64,000 bases of DNA from Nitrosomonadaceae bacterium (GCA_030646695.1 JAUSLF010000076.1:25565-89564), one strand, 5' to 3'; counted from the stretch's first letter, positions 9,459-19,655 are shown. Notes: generated by a model not told the origin, from the letters alone. A program made the numbers and translations.

Positions 9459-9533
9459 ATCGCAGCCATCCTCCAGCCTGTGCCAGCATTTCGCTGGATG
9501 ACGTCCGGTCATACCGATTGGTTCATGCATCAT
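9459..9533 (-). pseudogene. Remnant resembling the 5' end of an amrS-type radical SAM gene
   Basis: Translated from ATG 9533, this stretch gives HPAKCWHRLEDG within its first 23 residues. The intact AmrS encoded at 37558 begins with HPARYWHRLDDG at the same distance from its start. The bases also align over most of the 75 positions. Similarity stops before the iron-sulfur cysteines, where the cytochrome signal peptide begins. It looks like a leftover gene start next to the cytochrome gene rather than a functional domain. Confidence 0.5.
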
Positions 9534-9685
9534 TCATCCCTCTGCGTTTTTCCACCAGATGGCGGAAGAGTTTTGCTTACGGCGCCTCCTGCACAGCAGG
9601 AGAATAGTAGATGCAAATGGTAATGCAACTGACATGACAATGAATGGGAAAAATCCTTATTTTGACCCAAAAACCATCGGGCTTA

Positions 9686-9878
9686 TTTTTAGAGACGCCC
9701 TACAGTCCGCAGCAGGCCGGCAGCGAAAGCCGCCAGAAATGGGCGCAAACCTCCGGCAGTGACGCCCTTGGCTTATTGGGTTTCGCCCATTAGTTTCTCC
9801 TCAATTTGTATGTAACCTTAAAAGACTGGCAGTTAATGCCAAAATCCTAATACACTTACATGGTCACCTCTAAAAATC
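9686..9878. repeat. MITE-like element with TTTTTAGAG terminal inverted repeats
   Basis: The left end reads TTTTTAGAGACGCCC (9686-9700). The right end, read on the minus strand, is TTTTTAGAGGTGACC (9878-9864). These ends match at 12 of 15 positions and point inward across 193 bases. Inside, on the minus strand, there is a GAGGAG site followed by an ATG (near 9792) and a stop after only five codons, as if the start of a lost transposase gene remained. I see no clear target-site duplication. Confidence 0.5.
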
Positions 9879-9987
9879 CAGATTTCGTCGCAATACTTTG
9901 TTGCTCACAAAAAATGTTTCCTTACGTATCTGCCATATACTGCGTCTACATTTTTTGTTCCCGCCTTGTCTTGTTTAGAACTTTGAA

Positions 9988-10002
9988 TTTTTAGAGGCGC
10001 CC
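9988..10002 (+). repeat. Solo copy of the TTTTTAGAG repeat end
   Basis: TTTTTAGAGGCGCCC lies 35 bases before the restriction-modification start codon. It matches the left end of the element at 9686 at 14 of 15 positions. It may be the remains of a second insertion, and it may affect expression of the downstream gene. Confidence 0.45.
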
Positions 10003-10037
10003 ACATATCTGTTGCCAGCAAGGAAACGAGAAATTTC

Positions 10038-13000
10038 ATGCCATTCAAAAAATATCTTGCCGGCATCGGTGCGGCGCTCAAGCAGGGCAATGCTACCGAG
10101 CACACGTATCGTCCCGCGCTGAAAACGCTGCTCGAATCGCTTGCGCCAAATCTATTGGCGACCAACGAGCCTAAGCGTATTCAATGCGGCGCGCCGGATT
10201 ACATCGTGACGCGCGGGGTTGTGCCACTCGGTTATGTGGAGGCCAAAGATGTCGGACTGAATCTGGATGACGTGGAAAACAGCGAGCAGCTCAAACGCTA
10301 TCGCGCCAGCTTGCGCAACTTGATACTTACCGACTATCTCGAATTTCGTTTGTATCGCAATGGCGAGCTGACCCTTACCGCGCGCCTTGCCAAGTGGCAA
10401 AAGAATGGTGTGTTGAAAGCCGAGCCGGATGGCGCGGAGCAACTGCATAAACTGTTGATATGGTTCATCGAGGGCGAAGTATCCAGTGTCGCCTCGCCCA
10501 AGGAACTGGCGCAACGCATGGCGATGCTGGCGCGCATGATTCACGACGTGATCAAACTAGCCCTTGCGCAAAGCGACGAGCACGATGAACTGGCCGGACA
10601 ATACGCAGCTTTCAAACAAGTGCTGATCAACGACCTGTTGCCTGAGCAGTTTGCCGACATGTATGCGCAAACCATTTGCTACGGTCTGTTTGCAGCGCGT
10701 TGCAACCACATCGGCAGCGGTTTCACCCGCCAAAATGCCGGTGCGGATTTGCCCAAGACCAATCCGTTCTTGCGCAAACTGTTCAACAATATTGCCGGAG
10801 CCGATCTTGATGAACGCATCACCTGGGTGGTGGATGATCTTGCTGAACTGCTGGCGCGTGCTGACATGGAAAGCGTGCTGCGTGACTTCGGTCATGCCAC
10901 CCGCCAGCACGATCCGGTAGTGCATTTCTACGAAACCTTCCTCGGCGCATACGACCCCAAACTCAAGGCAACGCGCGGTGTGTATTACACCCCCGAGCCG
11001 GTGGTGGACTACATCGTGCGTTCGGTGGATGCCATTCTCAAGCGTGATTTTGGCTTAGCGGATGGCCTCGCCGATGCCAGCCGCGTCACGCTCAAACGTC
11101 CCAAGCAACAAGGCAAGGGCGAAGAGCCATATCAAACCCATCGCGTGCAAATTCTCGATCCCGCCTGCGGCACGGGTACTTTTCTCCATGCTGTGGTGGC
11201 GTGCATTCGTGAACATTTCGCTGGCAGCCCCGGCTTATGGCCCAGCTATGTTGCCGAACACCTGCTGCCGCGCATTTACGGCTTCGAGTTGCTGATGGCG
11301 CCTTACGCTGTCGCGCACATGAAGCTCGGCCTGCAACTCAAGGAAAGCGGCTACGACTTCAGCAGTGCCGAACGGTTGCGCGTGTTTCTCACCAATACCC
11401 TGGAAGAAGCGCACGAACTTTCCGGCCTGCCGTTGTTTGCCAACTACATCGCGCAGGAAGCGGCGAGCGCGGGCGAAGTCAAACGCGATGTGCCGATTAT
11501 GGTGGTGCTCGGCAACCCGCCGTATTCCGGCCATTCCGCCAATAAAGGCGAATGGATTGCGAATCTGTTGCGCGGTCTGGATACCGGCAACAAACAGATC
11601 ACCGGCAATTATTTCGCCGTAGACGGCGCGCCGCTCGGCGAGCGCAACCCCAAGTGGCTGAACGATGACTACGTGAAATTCATCCGCTTCGCGCAATGGC
11701 GCATCGAGCAAACCGGCTACGGCGTGCTGGCTTTCATCACCAACCACGGCTATCTGGACAACCCCACTTTTCGCGGCATGCGCCAGAGTTTGCTGCAGAC
11801 GTTTGACGAGCTGTATTTGTACGATCTGCACGGCAACAGTAAGAAAAAAGAAAAAGCGACGGATGGCGGCAAGGATGAAAACGTGTTCGACATCCAGCAG
11901 GGCGTGGCGATAGGGATTTTTGTCAAGCGTAAAGCAACCGTTCGTCCCGAACTTTCAACAAAAGCCGTTCGCCCTGATCTTGTCGAAGGGCATACTGTTC
12001 ATGGTTCGACAAGCTCACCACGAACGGTATGCACGGTGCACCACGCCGACCTGTACGGCACGCGCGCCAGCAAATACGCCACGCTCGCCGAACAGGACAT
12101 CACCACCACCCCGTGGCAAACCCTGCAACCGCAAAGCCCTGCTTATCTGTTCGCGCAACAGGATGCCGACTTGCTGGCGGAATACGAGCAGGGTTGGAAA
12201 ATCACTTCGATTTTTGGTAGCGGTGATGAGAAAAATGACGGTGGAAAACTGTATGGTCTTGGAATCTGCTCTCACAACGACGAGTTGTTTGTTGGTTGGA
12301 CTAAGGAAGATGTAATGAGTAGGGTTAGTATTTTGGCGGACAACTCAACTAGTGATGCTGATGTTCGTGAAAAATTACCTGTAATAGAGGGGCCATACTG
12401 GGATACTCACAGGGAGAGAGAAAAAGTTAAGAAATCGGATTGGGCTAGCAATATTTTACCATTGCTATATCGTCCGTTTGACTGGCGAACAATTTATTAC
12501 GAACCATCCTTAATGGAGATTGGCAGGGGTGGTGCAAGTAAATGGGTCATGAAAAACATGCGTTCTTCTAACCTAGGTTTGTTGTTATCTCGCGGGTATG
12601 AGGTGCATTCTTTTGAACACGTACTTGTTTGCGATACGGTGACGGTCCATCATTCTGCGACTAGAAAAGAAGGAAATTACGTTTTCCCCCTTTGGCTCTA
12701 TCCGCGCGAGAAACAAGACCTGTTCGATGAAATCCCCCCCAACCCCCCTTTGACAAAGGGGGGTGCCCAACGGGCGGGGGATTTGCGTCGCGCCAACTTC
12801 TCACCGGAATTCCTGGCCGCACTCAAGCAAAAAATAAGCGATTTGCCGCTGACACCGGAGGATGTCTTCGCCTATCTCTACGCCGTACTGTATGCGCCTG
12901 GCTATCGCACACGCTATGCGGAATTTTTGAAGCGCGATTTCCCGCGCATTCCGCTGACCTCGGATTGCGCGCTATTCAAACGGCTGGTTGCGTTAGGGCA

Positions 13001-13331
13001 GCAGTTGGTCGAGTTGCACCTGATGCGCCGCCATGCGCCTGCGGTTTGCCGTTATCCGGTGGCAGGCAGCAATCGCATGGACAAGGTGGCATTTCGTGAA
13101 GGCCGCGTGTACATCAATGCCGAGCAGTATTTCGACGGCGTACCGCAAGCAGTGTGGGATTATCACATTGGCGGTTATCAGGTCGCCGCAAAATGGTTGA
13201 AAGACCGTAAGGGGCGGCTGTTGTCGTTCGATGATTTACAACACTACCAGCGTGTCATCGCAGCACTTGCCGAAACCATCCGCCTGCAAGCCCAGATCGA
13301 TGCAGCGATTCCCGCGTGGCCGATGCAATGA
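10038..13331 (+). CDS. Single-polypeptide restriction-modification enzyme (type IIG / ISP-like)
   Basis: A 1097-residue enzyme joining nuclease, adenine methylase and target recognition. The N-terminus has a PD-(D/E)xK-like site (PDYIVTRG then YVEAKDVG, about residues 49-73). The methylase shows motif I DPACGTGTFL (about 376) and motif IV NPPYS (about 490). The C-terminal third resembles the specificity domain of type ISP enzymes. No helicase motifs are visible, so it is IIG-like rather than a full ISP translocase. No separate specificity or methylase gene is nearby. Two palindromic repeats interrupt it in frame (11965-12027 and 12730-12784). Activity may be altered, but the frame is open throughout. 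Confidence 0.85.
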   Translation: MPFKKYLAGIGAALKQGNATEHTYRPALKTLLESLAPNLLATNEPKRIQCGAPDYIVTRGVVPLGYVEAKDVGLNLDDVENSEQLKRYRASLRNLILTDYLEFRLYRNGELTLTARLAKWQKNGVLKAEPDGAEQLHKLLIWFIEGEVSSVASPKELAQRMAMLARMIHDVIKLALAQSDEHDELAGQYAAFKQVLINDLLPEQFADMYAQTICYGLFAARCNHIGSGFTRQNAGADLPKTNPFLRKLFNNIAGADLDERITWVVDDLAELLARADMESVLRDFGHATRQHDPVVHFYETFLGAYDPKLKATRGVYYTPEPVVDYIVRSVDAILKRDFGLADGLADASRVTLKRPKQQGKGEEPYQTHRVQILDPACGTGTFLHAVVACIREHFAGSPGLWPSYVAEHLLPRIYGFELLMAPYAVAHMKLGLQLKESGYDFSSAERLRVFLTNTLEEAHELSGLPLFANYIAQEAASAGEVKRDVPIMVVLGNPPYSGHSANKGEWIANLLRGLDTGNKQITGNYFAVDGAPLGERNPKWLNDDYVKFIRFAQWRIEQTGYGVLAFITNHGYLDNPTFRGMRQSLLQTFDELYLYDLHGNSKKKEKATDGGKDENVFDIQQGVAIGIFVKRKATVRPELSTKAVRPDLVEGHTVHGSTSSPRTVCTVHHADLYGTRASKYATLAEQDITTTPWQTLQPQSPAYLFAQQDADLLAEYEQGWKITSIFGSGDEKNDGGKLYGLGICSHNDELFVGWTKEDVMSRVSILADNSTSDADVREKLPVIEGPYWDTHREREKVKKSDWASNILPLLYRPFDWRTIYYEPSLMEIGRGGASKWVMKNMRSSNLGLLLSRGYEVHSFEHVLVCDTVTVHHSATRKEGNYVFPLWLYPREKQDLFDEIPPNPPLTKGGAQRAGDLRRANFSPEFLAALKQKISDLPLTPEDVFAYLYAVLYAPGYRTRYAEFLKRDFPRIPLTSDCALFKRLVALGQQLVELHLMRRHAPAVCRYPVAGSNRMDKVAFREGRVYINAEQYFDGVPQAVWDYHIGGYQVAAKWLKDRKGRLLSFDDLQHYQRVIAALAETIRLQAQIDAAIPAWPMQ
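11965..12027. repeat. REP-like palindrome (TTCGACAAGCTC type) inside a coding region
   Basis: Two 23-base arms, 11965-11987 and 12005-12027, are imperfect inverted copies (19 of 23). The left arm begins CCGTTCG and ends TTGTCGAA. The same family occurs at 17250-17315. The insertion is read in frame as RPDLVEG...GSTSSPRT, linking the methylase to the recognition part of the restriction enzyme. A further partial half-site precedes it at about 11939-11960. Confidence 0.8.
12730..12784. repeat. Nested G/C-run palindrome inside a coding region
   Basis: Outer arms AAATCCCCC (12730-12738) and GGGGGATTT (12776-12784) enclose an inner hairpin CCCCCCTTT (12743-12751) / AAAGGGGGG (12755-12763). It is read in frame as NPPLTKGG, a peptide typical of this repeat type when it lands in genes. 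It lies within the C-terminal recognition domain of the restriction enzyme. Confidence 0.8.
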
Positions 13332-13545
13332 CCCAGAAAATGGTGCAAAAGAGCATGTGGCCAATTCGATGCTGACCAACGACGACTGGAGTAAAAGGTG
13401 CTGAGAAAAAAGCTGGATAATCCAGTTGCAGAATATCTGGAAAAAATTTCTTGGAACATTCTTCAGGATTACCCGCAAATTATTTACAGCAGTTTACGGA
13501 CTCAGTTAATATTTTTTCCAGCCTGTTTCACGAAATCCAGCAGGG

Positions 13546-13920
13546 TCATTCTTCTTCGTCATTGATACCAATGCGTTCGTTCGGGCGCTTCGGTTCGTGG
13601 GTCTTGATATCGCCACGAATTTTGCGGGCGTAGTCCTCAAGCTGGCGCTTGGCGGCATCGAAGGCATCGCGCAGGGCCACATAAACATCTTCGTGGTGAT
13701 CGTGGTTGACCACAATCTCGCTGCCCGGCACACCAATGTCGATGCGGACATTAAACTGTTTGCCCTGATGATGATGCTTGTGCGGCATCTCGACCACCAC
13801 CCGGCAGGACATGATGTGGTCGAAAAACTCGTCGAGTTTCTGCGCCTTGTCGCGAATATGCGCTTCCAGCTCAGCGGAATGCTCCATATCACGGATGGTA
13901 ATTTGCAACGGGATTTGCAT
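13546..13920 (-). CDS. hpf: Ribosome hibernation promoting factor, HPF/RaiA family
   Basis: Binds the 30S subunit near the decoding centre and silences idle ribosomes in starvation. The 124 residues form one S30AE domain (MQIPLQITIRDM, then a histidine-rich KHHHQGKQF turn and AFDAAKRQLEDYARK). It lacks the long C-terminal dimerisation domain, so it is the short type. The start at 13920 follows a strong AAGGAG site. It lies 25 bases after the CBS-pair gene, probably in one operon. The longer open frame upstream overlaps the CBS gene and is not used. Confidence 0.9.
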   Translation of the reverse strand: MQIPLQITIRDMEHSAELEAHIRDKAQKLDEFFDHIMSCRVVVEMPHKHHHQGKQFNVRIDIGVPGSEIVVNHDHHEDVYVALRDAFDAAKRQLEDYARKIRGDIKTHEPKRPNERIGINDEEE

Positions 13921-13945
13921 GGTTTCTCCTTGAAATTCGGTCTGA

Positions 13946-14395
13946 CTAGCGGCGGTGCCGCATTTCTTTTTTCCGTTCGTACCCCACCAGCTTGGCGAGA
14001 TCGAGCATTTCTTCTGCCAGCAGTTCCAGTACGTCATCCAAAGTAAGGATGCCCACCAGACCACCGTGCTCATCCACTATCGGTAAGCGCCTTGCAGTCT
14101 TGCTACGCATATATTGAATCGCCTCGAATATCTCCGTGCTGTCTTTCACCGTGAACAGTTCCTGCGCCATGATATCGCCCACCGTGATGACCATTTGGTC
14201 GAGTTCTGGCGCCATGATTTCCACTACCAGATCACGGTCGGTGACTATCCCCACCGGAACCCGGACGCCGTTGCGATCCTCAACCACCAGCACATCGCCC
14301 ACATGATGCTGCCGCATCAGCTTGGCCGCTTCCATGACAGTTTGATCACGTTGCATGACAATAACTTCTCGGGTACAAATTTCACCGACAGGCAT
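13946..14395 (-). CDS. CBS-pair domain protein
   Basis: 149 residues make up two CBS motifs (about 1-60 and 72-130: VGDVLVVED...GIVTDRDLV, then RRLPIVDEHGGLVGILTLDDVLELL). Proteins of this kind sense adenine nucleotides, but the ligand cannot be read here. A strong AAGGAGG site precedes the ATG. Its position between the hibernation factor and stress chaperones suggests a role in sensing energy state; that is inference. Confidence 0.87.
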   Translation of the reverse strand: MPVGEICTREVIVMQRDQTVMEAAKLMRQHHVGDVLVVEDRNGVRVPVGIVTDRDLVVEIMAPELDQMVITVGDIMAQELFTVKDSTEIFEAIQYMRSKTARRLPIVDEHGGLVGILTLDDVLELLAEEMLDLAKLVGYERKKEMRHRR

Positions 14396-14455
14396 GATGC
14401 CCTCCTTATTTGATCACGTAATTAAATGCCATGATTAATGAAACATACTTTTGCG

Positions 14456-14959
14456 CTAATGCGTCCAGCTCACGCGCAGCAGATTCTCCTCCGGGTTATA
14501 GTGATACTTCAGCTCGCCCTGATAAGCATGATGCAAAGCTTCGCCGATGCCGCGGGCAAGATGAATGTCGGTGGTTGTTACCAGTGTGGCGGCATCTTTT
14601 TCTTCCACTGCCATGATGCGTTTGAGCGGATGTTCTGCCCGTGCGCGTTTCTCCTCGTTGTGCACGAGATGCATGATTTCGTCGCGATGGGCGTGGAAGA
14701 ATTCCCCCTGCAGGGTTACAAAACCGGCAGGATAATGGTCGTGTAGCCGATGACAGGCGGGACAGGTTTGCCGGTGTGCGTCTGCCGGCGCCTGGCGCCA
14801 CTGCCAGCGCCCTTCATGAAATACCGCGCTGCATTGTGGGCAAACGGTCGGCTCCGGCAGCTTGCCTTTGGCTTTGTAGGCGTCATGCACACGCTCCTGG
14901 AAAATGCCGTCGTGCCGGGGAATTTGGCGGAAGCTGGGGGGGATGCCTTGAGTTCCCAT
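14456..14959 (-). CDS. BCAM0308-like zinc-ribbon protein
   Basis: 167 residues with two CxxC pairs (CPQCSAVF near 40 and CPACHRLHD near 66) that should bind one zinc. The rest is a mixed alpha/beta domain ending VSWTH. I recognise it as the conserved BCAM0308/NMD3-like family of unknown function found near stress genes in beta-proteobacteria. An AAAGGA site lies before the ATG. It is co-oriented with groL upstream and the CBS-pair gene downstream. Confidence 0.7.
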   Translation of the reverse strand: MGTQGIPPSFRQIPRHDGIFQERVHDAYKAKGKLPEPTVCPQCSAVFHEGRWQWRQAPADAHRQTCPACHRLHDHYPAGFVTLQGEFFHAHRDEIMHLVHNEEKRARAEHPLKRIMAVEEKDAATLVTTTDIHLARGIGEALHHAYQGELKYHYNPEENLLRVSWTH

Positions 14960-15014
14960 GGTAAGTATCCTTTAATAATTAGTTAACAGAATCTATCAGG
15001 TCAGCCGGTTGTTG

Positions 15015-16724
<1,710 letters not shown>

Positions 16725-17180
16725 TTATTTAATCTCCAACTGCTTGGTGGTGCTCCCGTTTTTCTTCGGCAGCGTCAGTTCCAGTATACCGTTCTCATAC
16801 TTGGCCTGGGCTTGGGTCTCATCCACCGCGCTATCCAGCGTAAAGCTGCGGTAGCTTGATCCTTGGCGGCACTCGCGGAAAATGACTCTTTCGCCTTCCT
16901 TTTCCTCTTTTTCCTGTTTGCTCTCAGCACTGATGGAAACCCGGTTGCCATCCACTTGCACCTTGACGTCTTCTTTCTTTAGCCCAGGGATTTGTGCGCG
17001 CACAGTATAGGCCTTGTCGTTTTCGGTTAAATCAATCTTGATCCGGGGGGCAGTTTCCATATCCATGGAAAATGGACGCATGCCGAAACCCCTGAACCAG
17101 TCATCCACATCGGCGAATGGGTCGAAGCGAACGATATCGCCGCACCGAGGGCAAGGGGAACGCTGAATGATATTTGCCAT
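16725..17180 (-). CDS. Small heat-shock protein, Hsp20 family (copy 1)
   Basis: A 151-residue ATP-independent holdase. The alpha-crystallin domain spans about 45-145 (IDLTENDKAYTVRAQIPG ... YENGILELTLPKK). The N-terminus is short and carries an unusual CPRCGD motif. An ACTCCTG-type site (complement) precedes the ATG. It lies 87 bases upstream of groL, probably co-transcribed. It is more like copy 3 (35494) than copy 2 (33729). Confidence 0.93.
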   Translation of the reverse strand: MANIIQRSPCPRCGDIVRFDPFADVDDWFRGFGMRPFSMDMETAPRIKIDLTENDKAYTVRAQIPGLKKEDVKVQVDGNRVSISAESKQEKEEKEGERVIFRECRQGSSYRSFTLDSAVDETQAQAKYENGILELTLPKKNGSTTKQLEIK

Positions 17181-17220
17181 GATATTACTCCTGTATGAAA
17201 AGTAAAAAAATTTCCTTACC

Positions 17221-17345
17221 TATTGATCCGGCACGAATAGAGTATGAAACCGTTCGTGTTGAGCTTGTCGAAACATGAATGGTTTCATGGCCTTCGACAG
17301 GCTCAGGCCGAACGGAATGTGATTCTAATTCGTGCCGGATCAATA
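17221..17345. repeat. REP-like palindrome nested in an 18-base inverted repeat
   Basis: The outer arms TATTGATCCGGCACGAAT (17221-17238) and its perfect complement (17328-17345) enclose an inner REP-like palindrome at 17250-17315. The inner arms belong to the same family as those inside the restriction gene (CCGTTCG...TGTCGAA). It sits between the PAS gene stop and the hsp20 start, so it may also terminate PAS transcription. Confidence 0.8.
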
Positions 17346-17471
17346 ACAGTACTACCACCGATACTTCCAATATTGCATGCAATTGCAGACTGGCTGGCAG
17401 TCGCTCCCAACTACAAGGGCTACCGTCTATTTCTGCTTGCTATTGCAGATTTACTCTTACCCGGCAGCAGG

Positions 17472-17828
17472 TTACTTAACCTGCCCACTCATGTCGTGCA
17501 ACTCACACCTCAACAACATGCGATTGCCATGGGACTCATCGGTTATGTTGATTTCGACGGGGAAGATCGTTCCGTCTTTGCGCCGGGCGACCGACTCAAA
17601 CCGCGATTCCTGGCTGCGCAGGTGCAATTCGACCATGGCCATGAACTTGTCAGGATCGGTCAGCATGTCAAGATCCGCCATGACATGCGCAACCAGTTCT
17701 TCTCTGGCATAGCCCAAACTGCTGCAGCAACGCTCGTCTGCATAGGCCACTCGCCCATCCCCGTCCAGATAGAACAGAGGATCGCGGTTGCTACCGGCGG
17801 ATGCATTGAAATGCTCTGGTTTTCTCAT
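17472..17828 (-). CDS. Stand-alone PAS domain protein
   Basis: 118 residues forming a single PAS fold (DPLFYLDGDGRVAYADERCCSSLGY ... FESVARRKDGTIFPVEINI). There is no kinase, GGDEF or other output domain. Such proteins bind a cofactor or partner; none can be named here. It lies among stress genes on the same strand and might feed the PAS-containing histidine kinase at 20486, though that is speculation. Confidence 0.78.
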   Translation of the reverse strand: MRKPEHFNASAGSNRDPLFYLDGDGRVAYADERCCSSLGYAREELVAHVMADLDMLTDPDKFMAMVELHLRSQESRFESVARRKDGTIFPVEINITDESHGNRMLLRCELHDMSGQVK

Positions 17829-17958
17829 AGTGGCTACTCCGCAGGTTCTACCCGTATTAGCTTTCCCAGCTATTCCGGTTACATTTGCAACAACCCCAGT
17901 AATATTTCCCAGACCGTCACATCACTCACTCAATTGCTGACAGGCTGTGCGTCAAATT

Positions 17959-18279
17959 TCAGTGATACGCCGCAGCGTCTATCTCGGCTTCAGCCTCCAG
18001 CCAGTCCTGCATTGCATCGCCACCATCGAAACCGCGCCGCTCGGCACGGTAATAAGCGGCGATAGCGATCATCTCTTGACGATCCGCCCCGTTTCCCGTG
18101 CTGTGTGCCTGATTGGCCGGCACGCTGTTACTGTTCCTGGCCGGTTTCGCAGCAATTTTCCCGGTTGCTGCCGTAGGCTTGCTCTTGCCTGCACTCCAAG
18201 CCGCGCTCACTTCAGTTTTATTGGTTGCTACGGCAGGCTTGCTCTTCTGTGTTAGACCAGGTTTACTTGACTTAAGCAT
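17959..18279 (-). CDS. DUF2934 family protein
   Basis: 106 residues. The first 65 are low-complexity, rich in Lys, Ala, Ser and Thr, and likely disordered. The C-terminal 35 (IAIAAYYRAERRGFDGGDAMQDW) match the DUF2934 motif seen in small stress-related proteins. Function unknown. A TAATGTAAATGC-rich leader and a 20-base motif shared with rpoS (18469-18488) lie upstream. Confidence 0.7.
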   Translation of the reverse strand: MLKSSKPGLTQKSKPAVATNKTEVSAAWSAGKSKPTAATGKIAAKPARNSNSVPANQAHSTGNGADRQEMIAIAAYYRAERRGFDGGDAMQDWLEAEAEIDAAAYH

Positions 18280-18468
18280 TTACATTACCTCCTGAATATC
18301 GGTTGAATGAAGCAGTCGTACAGCATATCTCCCAATTGTGGCAATTTCATTTTTGGAACAGGCCGGGCAACTGAGACCCGGAGAACCTGATAGCAGGCAT
18401 TCAGCCTGCTGAGGGTTTGACTACTTTAATATCTTTCAGAAGGATAGAACCTTATCGGTGACAAGTGA

Positions 18469-18488
18469 ATAAGCAAGCGGCCTATTCC
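18469..18488 (-). promoter_or_regulatory. 20-base motif shared with the rpoS upstream region (copy A)
   Basis: ATAAGCAAGCGGCCTATTCC on the plus strand matches 19656-19675 at 18 of 20 positions in the same orientation. It lies about 190 bases upstream of the DUF2934 start. It may be a regulator binding site; identity unknown. Confidence 0.4.
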
Positions 18489-18578
18489 CCAATAGGAAAA
18501 ACCCTTAAAAATAGAAGTACTGAACGTCGTACCGGTAGCAGCAGCACTGCTCGGCACAGTGCGGGATCGACGGTATCT

Positions 18579-18601
18579 GGCAGGATCAGCTGCATCCTGC
18601 C
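18579..18601 (-). terminator. Terminator-like hairpin after rpoS
   Basis: Perfect 8-base arms GGCAGGAT (18579-18586) and ATCCTGCC (18594-18601), separated by CAGCTGC, lie 16 bases beyond the rpoS stop. No T-run follows on the minus strand, so it may protect the transcript end or need Rho rather than act alone. Confidence 0.45.
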
Positions 18602-18617
18602 CGTGCCAGCTCCCCCG

Positions 18618-19595
18618 CTACAGCAACCCATCCCGTGATACGCCATCATGCTTCAACATCCTGCGTAATATTTGCAGTGCTTCCAGCTGGATCTGGCGCA
18701 CCCGTTCGCGGGTAAGCTCAAGACCCTCAGCCAGTTGTTCGAGCGTTTGAGTTTCGTAACCGTTGAGACCGTAGCGCTGCTCGATTACGCAGCGCTGCCT
18801 GTCGCTTAAGCGGTTTAGCCATGCGTGTACCTGATGCTGCATTTCAGATTGCTCCAGCATCAGATCAGGGGTCGGGGTGTGGTCATCCACGATGCCATCG
18901 CCGATGGATAGCAGCGGATCGATGTCGAGCGGCGCATCCAATGAAATCGCGCCATTATTCAGCGACAGCACCCAGCGCACGTCTTCCACCGGGCGTCCCA
19001 GCAGATACGCCACATCTTCCGCTTTAGGCTCTTTGCCAAGATGCGCCTCAAGGTGGCGGAATGCCCGCAGAACGATGTTCAAATCCTTGATCACATGTAC
19101 CGGCAGACGGATGGTGCGTGACTGATTCATGATGGCACGCTCGATATTCTGGCGGATCCACCAGGTGGCATAGGTGGAGAAACGGAATCCGCGCTCCGGG
19201 TCAAATTTGTCCAGCGCATGCATCATCCCCATGTTGCCTTCTTCGATCAGGTCGAGTAAAGCGACACCATGGTTGGGGTTGGTATAGCGTTTGGCGATAT
19301 TCACCACCAGCCGCAGATTGCACTCGATCATTTTCTGCCGTGCAGCGAAATCTCCCTGTCTGACCCGCCGCGCCAGCGCCGCCTCCTCCTGTGCGCTCAA
19401 CAGCGCGTTAAGGCCGATCTCTTTGAAATAGATCTGGGTGACGTCGGTCTGCTGGGCCTCGGCGAAGACCACGGCCTCGGCTCTGGCTGGCGCGGCTTCA
19501 GGTTCTTCCGCAGATGCATCATCCACTCGCGATGGCCAATATGTCTCGCCACTGATCGGCGCGGCTTCGCATTCTTCACTGATCGTATTATCCAT
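18618..19595 (-). CDS. rpoS: RNA polymerase stationary-phase sigma factor RpoS
   Basis: A 325-residue sigma-70 protein of the RpoS group. Region 1.2 is TQIYFKEIG and region 2 is [12 protein letters not shown]...[11 protein letters not shown]...[18 protein letters not shown]. Region 3 ([10 protein letters not shown]) follows, and the region 4 helix-turn-helix is [20 protein letters not shown]. The ATG at 19595 (MDNTISEE) is preferred over a TTG 12 codons earlier. It heads a block of typical RpoS-type targets (Hsp20, hibernation factor), which fits a local stress regulon. Confidence 0.92.
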   Translation of the reverse strand: MDNTISEECEAAPISGETYWPSRVDDASAEEPEAAPARAEAVVFAEAQQTDVTQIYFKEIGLNALLSAQEEAALARRVRQGDFAARQKMIECNLRLVVNIAKRYTNPNHGVALLDLIEEGNMGMMHALDKFDPERGFRFSTYATWWIRQNIERAIMNQSRTIRLPVHVIKDLNIVLRAFRHLEAHLGKEPKAEDVAYLLGRPVEDVRWVLSLNNGAISLDAPLDIDPLLSIGDGIVDDHTPTPDLMLEQSEMQHQVHAWLNRLSDRQRCVIEQRYGLNGYETQTLEQLAEGLELTRERVRQIQLEALQILRRMLKHDGVSRDGLL

Positions 19596-19655
19596 CTGCT
19601 CTGCCCCTGTTTGTCTATGACAGACGCACAATAGAGCAGCCGCCGTGACAATGGG

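Larger units (their letters stand above)
9534..10037. other. 504-base region without a convincing gene
   Basis: It holds the upstream region of the cytochrome gene and that of the restriction-modification gene. It also has a hairpin at 9586-9602 (CTCCTGC, loop ACA, GCAGGAG), a MITE-like repeat at 9686-9878 and a further repeat end at 9988-10002. A 67-codon open frame at 9559-9762 has no family resemblance and runs into the repeat, so I do not call it. Confidence 0.6.
18280..18617. other. 338-base gene-free region between DUF2934 and rpoS
   Basis: It carries hairpins at 18392-18410 (AGCAGGC/GCCTGCT) and 18579-18601, and a small inverted repeat CCTATTCCCCAATAGG (18481-18496). It also carries a 20-base motif repeated upstream of rpoS. 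It should hold both the end of the rpoS transcript and the promoter of the DUF2934 gene. I see no open frame worth calling. Confidence 0.6.

Noticed and set aside
9559..9762. 67-codon open frame on the plus strand
   Set aside because: No ribosome site, no domain, and its end lies in the repeat element.
9700..9790. Possible GEMM-type c-di-GMP riboswitch (GCGCAAACCTCCGGC resembles its core)
   Set aside because: The paired upstream GCAAACC segment and tetraloop-receptor order are absent, and the stretch lies inside the MITE-like repeat.
13398..13565. 55-codon open frame starting GTG after GGAG, after the restriction gene
   Set aside because: It runs antisense into the end of hpf, matches no family I know, and is too short to support.
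17244..18065. Long plus-strand frame beginning with FVLSLSKHE
   Set aside because: That start is the translation of the REP-like repeat; the rest is antisense to the PAS gene and the DUF2934 gene.
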